Assembly: GCF_016722765.1 (NCBI RefSeq)
Contig: NZ_JAEQND010000002.1
Coordinates: 409,323-473,322 of the forward strand
DNA: 64,000 nucleotides
From: Ramlibacter alkalitolerans
GTDB lineage: Bacteria > Pseudomonadota > Gammaproteobacteria > Burkholderiales > Burkholderiaceae_C
Direction: 5' to 3'
The notes under the pieces were generated by a model, which was not told the origin of the DNA, searched no databases, and worked only from the letters and a program-made list of their open reading frames with translations. Below are positions 20,079 to 29,693 of the stretch, piece by piece. Position 1 is the first letter of the stretch, and each line of letters opens with the position of its first letter. Both the position numbers and the translations under genes were made by a program.

Positions 20079-22703
20079 TCAGGCCCCCACCGAGAAGCGG
20101 GCATCGCCCGAGTGCGCGAAGTAGCGGGCGGTGAGGTCGTCCGACAGGCGATAGGAGGCGTCGACGCACAGCTGCAGCACCTCGAGCAGCGCCGCGTAGC
20201 GGCCCTCCGCGTCGCGCTGGCACAGGGCCTCGAGCGTCCAGCCCTGGGGGTCGGGCACGCACATCGCGATGGCGGGGATCGCGCCGGGGGCGGAGCCGGC
20301 CAGCCTGGCCAGGCGCCCGCGCAGCGTCTGCGCCACCCAGCCCAGCGAACGCGGGTTGTCGCGATCCAGCACCAGCAGGTCCAGCAGGGCTGGGACGTCG
20401 TGCCGCTGCTGGTATTGCGCATGGAAGGTGATGGTGCTGTCGAACAGCGCCACCACGGCCTCGAAGCCGCCTTCGTCGAACAGGGCGCCGGTGTCGAAGG
20501 CGGTGGCGAGCGCCTGCGCCAGGAAGCCGAGGCGCTCGAGGTGGCGGCCGGAGGAGAGCAGGCGCCAGCCGTCGTCGCGCGTCATGCGGTCGGTCTGCGC
20601 GCCCGTCATCGCCGCGGTATGGCCGGAGAGCACCTCCAGCACCCGCAGCGCCTCGACCGAGGAATATTCGCCTTCACTGGCCAGCGCCTCGCAGGCCAGG
20701 CGGAATTCCTGCTCGGCCCGCACGATCAGGTTCCACTGCTCCTTGGACAGGCGCTCGCGCACCGCCGAGGCCGCCGAGCGCACTGCGCACAGGTTGAAGC
20801 CGACGCTGGTGGCCTTGCGGCCTTCGGCGAGCGCCGCGATCAGGGAGCGCTCGAACACCCGCCGCGCCTGCGTGGCCGGCGGCACGGCGTTGAGCACGAG
20901 GCCGTTGGCGGCGGCGAGGTCGCTCAGCCAGGCCAGCAGCGGCTGCGAGTTCTGGTCCTCGCCGTTGAGGCTTTCGATCGCCAGCCGCGCGAGCCGCGCC
21001 GTGTTCTCGGTGCGCTCGGTGTAGCGCCCGAGCCAGAACAGGTTCTCCGCCGCGCGGCTGGTCACGCTGCGGCTGCGGTGCGGCGTGTCGATGGCCGGAT
21101 GCTCGTGGTGCAGCAGCGTGGTGGCATCGACCTCGCCTTCGGTGAGCACCCAGGTGTCGGCGCTGCTGCCGCCGCGCTGCATGGAGGCGACTTCGGCCCC
21201 GGCGCCGGCCAGCCGCGTGAGGCCGCCGGGCAGCACGCGCCAGCCCTGCGCGCCGTCGGACAGGGCGAACACGCGCAGCAGCAGCGAGCCGGGCACCATG
21301 TGGTCGCCCGAGCGCTCGCTCTTCCAGGTGGGCATCTGCGACAGGCGGATGTGCGTCTGCACCGTGTGCCGGTCCGGCTCGCGCAGGATGCGGCCGGCGC
21401 ACGCGTCGAGTTCGCGCCGGGACAGGTTCTTCCCGAGCACGGAGCCCGCCGCCGCGCCGCCATACGTCTCCTTGATCACGCACTGGGCAAGCTGCGGCAG
21501 GGCCTCGAGCATCGCGGCGCGCTCGCCGCACCACCAGCTCGGAAGCGAGGGCAACTGCAGCTCCTGCCCGAGCAGGCGCCGGCTCAGGGCCGGCAGGAAT
21601 CCGAGCAGGGCCGGCGACTCCAGCAGGCCCGAGCCGGGGAAGTTGGCCACCAGCACGTGGCCGGCGCGGATCGCCTGCAGCAGCCCCGGCACGCCCAGGT
21701 GCGAGTCGGAGCGCAGCTCCAGCGGGTCGAGGAATTCGTCGTCGAGGCGCTTGAGCAGCCCGTGCACCGGCTCCAGGCCCTTGAGCGTCTTGAGGTACAG
21801 GCGCTCGTCGCGCACGGTGAGGTCGCTGCCTTCGACCAGCGTCAGGCCCAGGTAGCGCGCCAGGTAGGCGTGCTCGAAGTAGGTCTCGTTGTACGGTCCG
21901 GGCGTGAGCAGCACGATGCGCGGCTCGCCCGCGTCCCCGGCCGGGCTCATCGTGATGAGGCTTTCCAGCAGGGCGCGGTAGGTGGCGGCCAGGCGCTGCA
22001 CCCGCAGGTCGCGGAAGGCCTCCGGGAACAGGCGCGAGATGATCAGCCGGTTTTCCAGCAGGTAGCCCAGGCCGGAGGGCGCCTGCGTGCGCTGCGTCAG
22101 CACCCACCAGGCACCGGCCGGATCGCGGGCCAGGTCGAAGGCGGCGATGTGCAGGCGCCGGCCGCCGGGGGGCCGCACGCCGTGCATCGGGCGCAGGTAG
22201 CCTGGATGGCCGTGCACCAGGGCCGGCGGCAGCAGGTTGGATTTCAGCAGTTCCTGTGCGCCGTAGACGTCATCGAGCACGGCTTCCAGCAGGCGCATGC
22301 GCTGCAGCACGCCGGCCTCGACCTGCTGCCATTGCGCGGCCGGCAGGATCAGCGGGAACAGGTCCAGTGACCAGGGCCGCTGGGGCCCGCCGGCATCGGC
22401 GTAGACGTTGTAGGTGATGCCGTTGTCGCGCACCTGCCGCTGCAGTTCGACGGTGCGCTGGTTCAGCTCGCCGAAGCCTTCGCGGCCCAGGTTCTCGAAG
22501 AAGCGGGCCCAGGGCCGCGTCGGCAGGGCGTGCGCGCCGACCACCGCACCCGCCGCGGCGGTGCCCTCCGCCAGCGGCGCGGAGATGCCGCCGCGCAGTT
22601 CGTCGTAGTGGCCGGGGGCGGCAGGCGGCGCCAGCGCCGCGGCGAGCGCGGCGGGCGTTTCCTCGGCCTGCATGCCGAACAGCGAATCCTCGGTGGAGTC
22701 CAC
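20079..22703 (-). CDS. Fused circularly permuted type 2 ATP-grasp + alpha-E protein
   Basis: 874 residues from GTG 22703, chosen because GGAGA lies about seven bases upstream; an ATG at 22673 would shorten it by ten. Residues roughly 40-520 are a circularly permuted ATP-grasp (GITYNVYADAGGPQRPWSLD; TPGPYNETYFEHAYLARYLG; VIKETYGGAAAGSV; VLPGGLTRLAG). From about 560 an alpha-E helical domain begins at AENLFWLGRYTERTENTARL. Compared with the unfused paralogue at 42201-43700, nucleotide/metal-loop positions differ (NFPGSGLLES where the paralogue has NAIGTGVADD; SMQRGGSSADTW against NSSQGGGTKDTW). The reaction is presumed peptide-bond ligation. Confidence 0.87.
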   Translation of the reverse strand: MDSTEDSLFGMQAEETPAALAAALAPPAAPGHYDELRGGISAPLAEGTAAAGAVVGAHALPTRPWARFFENLGREGFGELNQRTVELQRQVRDNGITYNVYADAGGPQRPWSLDLFPLILPAAQWQQVEAGVLQRMRLLEAVLDDVYGAQELLKSNLLPPALVHGHPGYLRPMHGVRPPGGRRLHIAAFDLARDPAGAWWVLTQRTQAPSGLGYLLENRLIISRLFPEAFRDLRVQRLAATYRALLESLITMSPAGDAGEPRIVLLTPGPYNETYFEHAYLARYLGLTLVEGSDLTVRDERLYLKTLKGLEPVHGLLKRLDDEFLDPLELRSDSHLGVPGLLQAIRAGHVLVANFPGSGLLESPALLGFLPALSRRLLGQELQLPSLPSWWCGERAAMLEALPQLAQCVIKETYGGAAAGSVLGKNLSRRELDACAGRILREPDRHTVQTHIRLSQMPTWKSERSGDHMVPGSLLLRVFALSDGAQGWRVLPGGLTRLAGAGAEVASMQRGGSSADTWVLTEGEVDATTLLHHEHPAIDTPHRSRSVTSRAAENLFWLGRYTERTENTARLARLAIESLNGEDQNSQPLLAWLSDLAAANGLVLNAVPPATQARRVFERSLIAALAEGRKATSVGFNLCAVRSAASAVRERLSKEQWNLIVRAEQEFRLACEALASEGEYSSVEALRVLEVLSGHTAAMTGAQTDRMTRDDGWRLLSSGRHLERLGFLAQALATAFDTGALFDEGGFEAVVALFDSTITFHAQYQQRHDVPALLDLLVLDRDNPRSLGWVAQTLRGRLARLAGSAPGAIPAIAMCVPDPQGWTLEALCQRDAEGRYAALLEVLQLCVDASYRLSDDLTARYFAHSGDARFSVGA

Positions 22704-22752
22704 GGTCCATTCTCCACCAGGAGCGGGGTGACTGCTCCGGCGCGGCGGCCAG

Positions 22753-23514
22753 CTAACCGACTTCGAGCACCAGGGCGGGATCGAAGCGGGCGTTCTCCGG
22801 CACGCCGTCGCGCACGTAGCCGCGCGGGTTGCACACCACGCGCGTCGCACCGACGCGGTAGTCGAAGCTGTCGTGCGTGTGGCCGTGGATCCAGAGGTCC
22901 ACGCCGGGCAGCAGGTCCTCGGCGTCGGAGACGAAGCAGAGGTTGACCGGCGAGCCCGCAAAGCGCGGATGGATGCTGCGCATCGAGGGCGCGTGGTGGC
23001 TGATCACCACCGTGGGACCGGCATGGGGCTGCGCGAGCCGCTCGCGCAGCCACTGCGAATGGCGGGCGAACAGCGCGGCGCAGTCGTCGGCCTGCAGCAG
23101 CGCGTCGTCGCCTTCGCGCAGGCGGATGCGGGCGAAGTCGCGCATGAAGCTGGTGGCGGCCTGCACCGAGGCTTCGCGATCGGGCAGGGTGGGCAGGCGG
23201 AACGCGGTCCACAAGGTCGTGCCCAGGATGCGCACGCCGTCGATCACCACTTCCTCGTCGTGCAGCAGCCGCACCGGCGTGCCCTGGCACAGGGCGCGCA
23301 GTTCGGCGATGGTGCCTTCCAGGCTGCCGCCGTAGAACTCGTGGTTGCCGGGCACGTACAGCGCCGGCTTGCCCAGGCCCGTGGCCCAGGCCAGCGCCTC
23401 GCGCGGGCGCGCGAGGTCGCCGGCCAGCACGATGAGGTCGGCGTCCGTCGCCGGCAGCGCCAGGCCGGCCCGGCTCAGGTGCAGGTCGGAGACGATTTGC
23501 AGTTTCAGCGCCAT
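22753..23514 (-). CDS. Calcineurin-like metallophosphoesterase
   Basis: 253 residues. Two-metal phosphoesterase motifs are clear: SDLHLS (DxH), VLAGDLARP (GDxx), VPGNHEFYGG (GNH[D/E]), VISHHAPS and IHGHTHDSFDYRV (GHxH). Cytoplasmic, no signal peptide. It sits between the large transglutaminase gene (6-base gap) and the ATP-grasp/alpha-E gene (49-base gap) on the same strand, so it is likely part of that cluster, perhaps removing a phosphate from an intermediate; that role is inference. Confidence 0.88.
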   Translation of the reverse strand: MALKLQIVSDLHLSRAGLALPATDADLIVLAGDLARPREALAWATGLGKPALYVPGNHEFYGGSLEGTIAELRALCQGTPVRLLHDEEVVIDGVRILGTTLWTAFRLPTLPDREASVQAATSFMRDFARIRLREGDDALLQADDCAALFARHSQWLRERLAQPHAGPTVVISHHAPSMRSIHPRFAGSPVNLCFVSDAEDLLPGVDLWIHGHTHDSFDYRVGATRVVCNPRGYVRDGVPENARFDPALVLEVG

Positions 23515-23520
23515 GGTGAT

Positions 23521-26500
23521 TCAGGCCGGCGTGCGGCGCAGGTCCAGCGTGAAGGGGAATTCGCGGCTGCCGGCGACGTCCACCGTGGCCGGGGCGACCT
23601 GCAGGCCGGCGGGGGAATGTCCCATGCGGAAGAAGCGCGCCAGGCGCCGGCTTTCCGCCTCGTAGGCATTGACCGGGAAGGTCACGTAGTTGCGGCCGCC
23701 CGGGTGCGACACGTGGTACTGGCAGCCGGCGACGGAGCGCTGCATCCAGCTGTCGACCAGGTCGAAGGTGAGCGGCGCATGCACGGCGATGGTGGGGTGC
23801 AGGGCCGAAGGCGCCTGCCAGGCGCGATAGCGCACGCCGGCGACGAATTCGCCGACCGTGCCGGTCGGCTGCAGCGGCAGCGGGCGGCCGTTCACCGTGA
23901 CGACGTAGCGGCTCGGGTTGAGGCCGTTCACCTTGACCTCGATGCGCTCCAGCGACGAATCGACGTAGCGCACGGTGCCGCCGGCCGCGCCTTCCTCGCC
24001 CATCACGTGCCAGGGCTCCAGGGCGTTGCGCAGCGTGAGTTCCATGCCCAGCACCTGCAGGTCGCCGGCGACCGGGAAGCGGAACTCGAAATGCGGTGCG
24101 AACCAGTGCGCGTCGAAGGGGAAGCCGGCCTGCCGCATCTCGGTGAGCACGTCCTGCAGGTCCATCCAGATGAACGTCGGCAGCAGCCAGCGGTCGTGCA
24201 GCTCGGTGCCCCAGCGGGTGACCGGTGCGCGGTACGGCGCCTTCCAGAAACGCGCCACCAGCGCCCGCAGCAGCAGTTGCTGCACCACGCTCATGCGCGC
24301 GTGCGGCGGCATCTCGAAGGCGCGCAGTTCCAGCAGCCCCAGGCGGCCGGTGGCGGTGTCCGGCGAGTACATCTTGTCGATGCAGAACTCGCTGCGGTGC
24401 GTGTTGCCGGTGACGTCGATCAGGATGTTGCGCAGCGTCCGGTCCACCAGCCACGGCGGCATCGCGTCGCCATGCACCTGGCGGCTGCGCTCGATTTCCT
24501 TGAGCGCGATCTCCAGTTCGTACAGCTGGTCGTTGCGCGCTTCGTCGACGCGCGGCGCCTGGCTGGTCGGGCCGATGAACAGGCCGCTGAACAGGTAGCT
24601 GAGGCTGGGGTGGTTGTGCCAGTACAGCAGCAGCGAAGCGAGCAGCTCCGGCTTGCGCAGGAAGGGCGAGTCGGCCGGCGTGGCGCCGCCCAGCACGAAG
24701 TGGTTGCCGCCGCCGGTGCCGGTGTGGCGGCCGTCGGTCATGAACTTCTCGGCCGAGAGCCGGCACTCGAAGGCGGCCTGGTACAGGAACTCGGTGTGCT
24801 GCACCAGCTCGCCCCAGTCGTGCGCCGGGTGGATGTTGACCTCGATCACGCCGGGGTCGGGCGTGACCTGCAGCACCTTCAGGCGCGCATCGCGCGGCGG
24901 CGGGTAGCCTTCCAGCACGATCTTCACCTGGAGTTCCGCCGCCGTCGCCTCGACGGCCGTGAGCAGCTCCAGGTAGTCCTCCAGCCGGGCCAGCGGCGGC
25001 ATGAACACGTACAGCAGGCCGCTCTTGCCGCCGTGCTCGCGTTCCGCCTTCGGGCCGTTGGCGCGCTGCGGGTCGCGCACCTCCACGCACAGGGCCGTGC
25101 GGGAGAGCCAGTGCGCGGATTCGAAGCGGGCCGGCTCGCGCGCGAGGTCTGCGGGGTGTCCGGCCTGCATGCGATGCGCGCCGGGCGGGCCGGGGCGCGT
25201 GCCGGCGTCGGCGTCCGCGCGCCCCAGGCCTTCCTGGAACAGGCGGGGCGCTTCGCCATGCGCGCTGGCGGGACCCTGCACCCATTGCCCGCGCACAGGG
25301 TCGTAGGCCGGCAGCGGCGGCGCCGGCGCCATCGGGTCCGCTTCCACCAGATAGGGGTAGTCGCCCTGGCTCACCCAGGGCAGGCTTTCGAGCGGCAGGC
25401 GATAGCCCATGGGCGAGTCGCCGGGGATGAGGTACAGCCGGTCGTCGCGCAGGAACCAGGGGCTGGTCTTCCAGCGTGCGCCGTCCGCGGCCGGGGCTTC
25501 GGGATCGGTGGGCGCGAGCGGCAGCACGTAGCCGACCACGGCATCGAGCTTCTGTTCGAACACGCGGCGCAGGCGCGTGCGTTCCAGCTCGTCGTCCAGC
25601 CGCGCGTCGAAGGGGTCCACGTTCACCGGCAGCTTGCGCTCGCGCCACAGGTAATAGAAGACGTCCTCGTAGCCGGCCTGCACGTGCTGGTCCGTGATCC
25701 CCAGGCGGGTGGCGAGGCGCTGCGTGAAGCGGCGCGCATCCTCGCCGGTGTAGCGCGCCGGCTGGCGTTCATCGGCGAACAGTTCCGGGTCGTTCCAGCA
25801 CGGCTGGCCGTCGGCGCGCCAGCAGATGGACAGCGCCCAGCGGGGCAACTGCTCGCCGGGGTACCACTTGCCCTGGCCGAAGTGCAGGAAGCCGCCTTGC
25901 CCGTACTCCGCGCGCAGCTTGTGCACCAGCGCGGTGGCGTAGCCGCGCTTGGTCGGGCCGAGCGCGTCGGTGTTCCATTCGGCGGCGTCGCGGTCGCCCA
26001 CCGCGACGAAGGTCGGCTCGCCGCCCATGGTCAGGCGCACGTCGCCGGATTCCAGTTCGCGATCGACCTGCTCGCCCAGGGCCAGCACCGCTCGCCACTG
26101 GTCCTCGGTGTAGGGCAGGGTGACGCGCGGCGATTCGTGGATGCGCGTGACCTGCATGTGGTGGCTGAAATCCACCTTGCATTCCTCGACCAGGCCCTCG
26201 ATCGGGGCGGCGCCTGAAGGCTGCGGCGTGCAGGCGAGGGGGATGTGGCCTTCGCCGGCCAGCAGGCCGGAGGTGGGGTCGAGGCCCACCCAGCCTGCAC
26301 CGGGAAGGTACACCTCGCACCAGGCATGGAGGTCGGTGAAGTCCACTTCGGTGCCACTGGGGCCGTCGAGCGCCTTCACGTCGGGGGCGAGCTGGATCAG
26401 GTAACCGGAGACGAAGCGGGCGGCGAGGCCCAGCCGGCGCAGCAGCTGCACCAGCAGCCAGCCCGAATCGCGGCAGGAGCCGCTGGCGCGTTCCAGCGTT

Positions 26501-27012
26501 TCCTCCGGCGTCTGCACGCCCGGCTCCATGCGGATCAGGTACTTGACGTCGCGCTGCAGCTGCTGGTTCAGCGCCACCAGAAAGTCGATGGTGACGCGGG
26601 GCGTGCGATCGATCTTTTCCAGGTAGGCCTGCACCCGCGGCGTCAGGGGCTCGCAGGCGAGGTAGGGCACCAGTTCCTCGGCCAGCCCCGGCTCGTAGCT
26701 GAAAGGGAATTTCTCGGCGCTCGGCTCCAGGAAGAAGTCGAACGGGTTGTAGACCGCCATCTCCACCACGAGGTCCACGGTGACCTTGAACTCGGTCGTC
26801 GGCTCGGGGAAGACCAGGCGGGCCTGGAAATTGGAGAACGGGTCCTGCTGCCAGTTGGTGAAGTGCTTCGCCGGCGCTATGCGCAGGGAATAGGAGATCA
26901 CCTTGCTGCGGCTGTGGGGCGCGGGCCGCAGGCGCACCACCTGCGGGCCCAGCATCACCGGTCGGTCGTACCTGTAGTGGGTGACGTGGTTCAGCGCGGC
27001 GTGGATGGACAT
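23521..27012 (-). CDS. Large transglutaminase-family protein with C-terminal DUF2126
   Basis: 1163 residues from ATG 27012. Residues 1-290 form a transglutaminase unit: N-domain HAALNHVTHYRYDRPV, catalytic cysteine in ASGSCRDSGWLLVQLL, histidine in DLHAWCEVYLPG, aspartate in WVGLDPTSG. The remaining 870 residues match the DUF2126 architecture common to such proteins, with MGGEPTFVAV, the FGQGKWYPGEQLPRWAL segment and a glycine-rich GGGNHFVLGG motif; a glutamine-synthetase/amidoligase-like fold has been proposed for it. First gene of the minus-strand cluster, divergent from the kinase/chemosensory operon across 219 bases. Confidence 0.88.
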   Translation of the reverse strand: MSIHAALNHVTHYRYDRPVMLGPQVVRLRPAPHSRSKVISYSLRIAPAKHFTNWQQDPFSNFQARLVFPEPTTEFKVTVDLVVEMAVYNPFDFFLEPSAEKFPFSYEPGLAEELVPYLACEPLTPRVQAYLEKIDRTPRVTIDFLVALNQQLQRDVKYLIRMEPGVQTPEETLERASGSCRDSGWLLVQLLRRLGLAARFVSGYLIQLAPDVKALDGPSGTEVDFTDLHAWCEVYLPGAGWVGLDPTSGLLAGEGHIPLACTPQPSGAAPIEGLVEECKVDFSHHMQVTRIHESPRVTLPYTEDQWRAVLALGEQVDRELESGDVRLTMGGEPTFVAVGDRDAAEWNTDALGPTKRGYATALVHKLRAEYGQGGFLHFGQGKWYPGEQLPRWALSICWRADGQPCWNDPELFADERQPARYTGEDARRFTQRLATRLGITDQHVQAGYEDVFYYLWRERKLPVNVDPFDARLDDELERTRLRRVFEQKLDAVVGYVLPLAPTDPEAPAADGARWKTSPWFLRDDRLYLIPGDSPMGYRLPLESLPWVSQGDYPYLVEADPMAPAPPLPAYDPVRGQWVQGPASAHGEAPRLFQEGLGRADADAGTRPGPPGAHRMQAGHPADLAREPARFESAHWLSRTALCVEVRDPQRANGPKAEREHGGKSGLLYVFMPPLARLEDYLELLTAVEATAAELQVKIVLEGYPPPRDARLKVLQVTPDPGVIEVNIHPAHDWGELVQHTEFLYQAAFECRLSAEKFMTDGRHTGTGGGNHFVLGGATPADSPFLRKPELLASLLLYWHNHPSLSYLFSGLFIGPTSQAPRVDEARNDQLYELEIALKEIERSRQVHGDAMPPWLVDRTLRNILIDVTGNTHRSEFCIDKMYSPDTATGRLGLLELRAFEMPPHARMSVVQQLLLRALVARFWKAPYRAPVTRWGTELHDRWLLPTFIWMDLQDVLTEMRQAGFPFDAHWFAPHFEFRFPVAGDLQVLGMELTLRNALEPWHVMGEEGAAGGTVRYVDSSLERIEVKVNGLNPSRYVVTVNGRPLPLQPTGTVGEFVAGVRYRAWQAPSALHPTIAVHAPLTFDLVDSWMQRSVAGCQYHVSHPGGRNYVTFPVNAYEAESRRLARFFRMGHSPAGLQVAPATVDVAGSREFPFTLDLRRTPA

Positions 27013-27231
27013 GGCGCTGCATCGTAGCAACAGCCGGGCCCGCGAGGTTTCCATGCGGCCGCACGTCGTCTGCAGTGCCCGGTCGGCGGAAGGCGCTGGG
27101 CGCGGCGCCGGGCTTCTGTGACATTCCACCGCTACCGATGGAAGTCGGCCAGATGAGCGGTGGCGGGGAGGTGACAGACAGGTGCGCGGCCCGTGTGACC
27201 AAATGTACACTGCAGGCCAGGATGTAACTGA

Positions 27232-28845
27232 ATGCGACAACTGTTCGAAGCCCGCACCACCTCCGAGGCGCAACGTGCGCCGGCCGTGGGCGACTTCGTG
27301 TCGACCTCGCAGCTCGCGTCCACCCTGGACAGCGGCACCGCCGCCGAGACCACGGCGACGGTGGCCACCATCGTCTACGCCCGGCTGCACCACTTCTCCG
27401 ACGTGTGCAATGCGCTCGGCAGCGATGGCGCGGCCAGCTTCGTCAACGAAGTGCGGCGCGTCCTCACCGAACCCGTCCTCAAGCTCGATGGCGAGGTCGC
27501 GACCCGCCGGCCCGATTCCATCCTCGCCGTCTTCAGCAACCGGCCGGAAGACAAGAAGCCGAACCACGCGCAGCGCGGCCTGCACGCCGCCATCCTGCTG
27601 GTGCACGAGGCGGTGCAACTGGCCCACGCCGTGGCCGAACGCCAGGAACTGGCCCACCTGCCGGCCCTCAGCCTCGCCGCGGGCGTGCACCTGGGCATCG
27701 CCGACCTCTCGCGGCGCGCCAATGGCAAGGTCCATGCGGCCGGCGAGGCGGTCGAAGTGGCCCGCCTGCTCGAACTCACGGCGATGGACCTGAACTGGAG
27801 CATCGCCACCTCCGCCGCCACGCAGCTCGCCTCCGCCGGGCGCGCCGAGGGCGGCCGCATCGGCTCGGTCGGCCTGCCGGACAACAGCTTCCTGGACATC
27901 GTCGAAGTCACGGGCCTCGTGCCGCGCCGCGGCTCGCACACCTCGCCGCAGGTCTTCCATAAGCTGCGCGACGCGCTGCAGGCCAACCAGAACGTGCGCC
28001 GCCGCGCCGTGGTGGCCGCGCCGGTGCCCAACGCGCCCATGTCCGGCACCCACCTGCTGATCGAGGGCTACCGGGTGCTGCGCAAGATCGGCGAGGGCGG
28101 CATGGCGGCGATCTACCTGGCGCAGGCGGCCGAAGGCGGGCCGGCGCAGGTGCTCAAGGTGATGCGGCTGGACCAGGGCCTGGAAGGCGACGCCCTGCAG
28201 CGCTTCATCCAGGAATACGCGCTGCTGGCACAGATCCACCACCCGAACGTGGCGCGCATCCACCGGCAGGATTTCTCGGTGGCCCACGCGTACATCGCGA
28301 TGGAGTTCTTCCCGAACGGCGACCTGCGCCAGCGCATGCGGGCCGGCCCCATCGCCCCGGACACGGCGCTGTCGTACATCAAGCAGGCCGCCGCCGGGCT
28401 GGGCGCGGTCCACGACGTCGGCATCGTGCACCGCGACATGAAGCCGGACAACCTGATGCTGCGCCACGACGGCAGCCTGGCGCTGGCCGACTTCGGCGTG
28501 GCCAAGCAGACCTCGATGAAGATCACGGATACCGGCGCGGGCGACATCGTCGGCACGCCCTACTACCTGAGCCCCGAGCAGGCGCTGGGCCGGCCGGTGG
28601 ACGCGCGCTGCGACATCTACAGCCTGGGCGTGATGGCCTACGAGCTGCTCACCGGCCGCAAGCCCTACCACGCCAGCTCCGCGCAGGAGCTGCTGCGCAT
28701 GCACGTGCAGGAACCGGTGCCGCTGCTGCCGCCCGACCACGCCCACCTGCAGGCCGTGATGGAAAGCCTGATGGCCAAGGACCACGAACAGCGTTACCCG
28801 TCGGCGCAGGCGCTGCTCGACGACCTGGCGCGCATGGGCTTGTGA
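27232..28845 (+). CDS. Ser/Thr protein kinase with N-terminal degenerate cyclase-like domain
   Basis: 537 residues. Residues about 44-235 look like a class III nucleotide-cyclase homology domain (TIVYARLHHFSDVCNALG; then DSILAVFSNRPE), but the first metal aspartate is replaced (VYARLHHF instead of the usual FADxxGF), so it should be catalytically dead and act as a sensor or docking module. Residues about 280-535 are a Hanks-type kinase: IGEGGMAAIYLA loop, Lys309, HRDMKPDN (Asp402), DFG at 420-422, and GTPYYLSPEQ. No membrane helix. First gene of the chemosensory operon; its stop overlaps the next start (TGATG). Confidence 0.9.
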   Translation: MRQLFEARTTSEAQRAPAVGDFVSTSQLASTLDSGTAAETTATVATIVYARLHHFSDVCNALGSDGAASFVNEVRRVLTEPVLKLDGEVATRRPDSILAVFSNRPEDKKPNHAQRGLHAAILLVHEAVQLAHAVAERQELAHLPALSLAAGVHLGIADLSRRANGKVHAAGEAVEVARLLELTAMDLNWSIATSAATQLASAGRAEGGRIGSVGLPDNSFLDIVEVTGLVPRRGSHTSPQVFHKLRDALQANQNVRRRAVVAAPVPNAPMSGTHLLIEGYRVLRKIGEGGMAAIYLAQAAEGGPAQVLKVMRLDQGLEGDALQRFIQEYALLAQIHHPNVARIHRQDFSVAHAYIAMEFFPNGDLRQRMRAGPIAPDTALSYIKQAAAGLGAVHDVGIVHRDMKPDNLMLRHDGSLALADFGVAKQTSMKITDTGAGDIVGTPYYLSPEQALGRPVDARCDIYSLGVMAYELLTGRKPYHASSAQELLRMHVQEPVPLLPPDHAHLQAVMESLMAKDHEQRYPSAQALLDDLARMGL

Positions 28846-29693
28846 TGATCTCCCTGCACCCTGCTTCGGCCGACGCCGACTCGCGTGTGGCGCGTGCCCC
28901 GCTGCCGGGCGCCGCCGCCACGCCGCGCATCCCGGGCTTTCGCCTGCTGCGGCACGTCGGGCGCGGGCGCCACGCACAGGCGTGGCTGGCCTGGGACGTG
29001 GCCGCGAGGCGCGAAGTGGTGCTGAAGGTGCAGCCCGCCGGCGATGGCTCGCTGATGCGCGAATACGCGATCGCGCAGCGCCTGGCCGGCCCGCGGATCG
29101 TGCAGGTCCACGGCTGCGGCGAGGCGGAAGGCCGCGGCTGGCTGGCCATGGAGTACCTGTCCGGCGGCAACCTGCGGCGCCTGATCGGCCAGGGCAGCAC
29201 GGCGCAGGAAGCGCTCGCGCTGCTGCGCCAGGCCGCCGAGCCCGTCGCGCAATTGCATCGCCAGGGGCTGGTGCACCGCGACGTCAAGCCCGACAACCTG
29301 CTGCTGCGCGCCACCGGCGAACTGGTGCTGGCCGACTTCGGCCTGGTCACACCGGCCGGCGCGCTCGATCCGCGGGCCCAGCCCGGGGCGATCATCGGCA
29401 CGCCTCGCTATGTCGCGCCGGAACAGCTCCAGGGCGCGGCCGCCGCGCCCGCGGCCGACGTCTACAGCCTCGGCGTGCTGCTGCACGAGATGCTCCGTGG
29501 CTGCCCCCCGTTTTCCGGCGAGACGCTGATGGAGGTGCTGTCGCAGCACCTCGTCGCACCGCTGCCGCGGCTGGCAGCCGACATCGCCGGCCTGCAGCCG
29601 CTGCTGGACCGAATGCTTGCCAAAGAGGTGAAAGACCGGCTTCCGGATGCGGATGCCGTACTCGGCCTTCTGGGCCAGAGGTGGTTACCGTGA
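28845..29693 (+). CDS. Second Ser/Thr protein kinase
   Basis: 282 residues starting with the ATG that shares a base with the upstream stop; a GTG three bases earlier is less likely. Kinase motifs: a degenerate glycine loop HVGRGRHAQAWLA, Lys61 in VVLKV, HRDVKPDN (Asp146), DFG 164-166, GTPRYVAPEQ. It lacks any accessory domain or transmembrane segment. The stop overlaps the next gene by four bases (GTGA), so two kinases and a receiver protein are translated as a coupled set. Targets are unknown; the adjacent receiver proteins are natural candidates. Confidence 0.9.
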   Translation: MISLHPASADADSRVARAPLPGAAATPRIPGFRLLRHVGRGRHAQAWLAWDVAARREVVLKVQPAGDGSLMREYAIAQRLAGPRIVQVHGCGEAEGRGWLAMEYLSGGNLRRLIGQGSTAQEALALLRQAAEPVAQLHRQGLVHRDVKPDNLLLRATGELVLADFGLVTPAGALDPRAQPGAIIGTPRYVAPEQLQGAAAAPAADVYSLGVLLHEMLRGCPPFSGETLMEVLSQHLVAPLPRLAADIAGLQPLLDRMLAKEVKDRLPDADAVLGLLGQRWLP

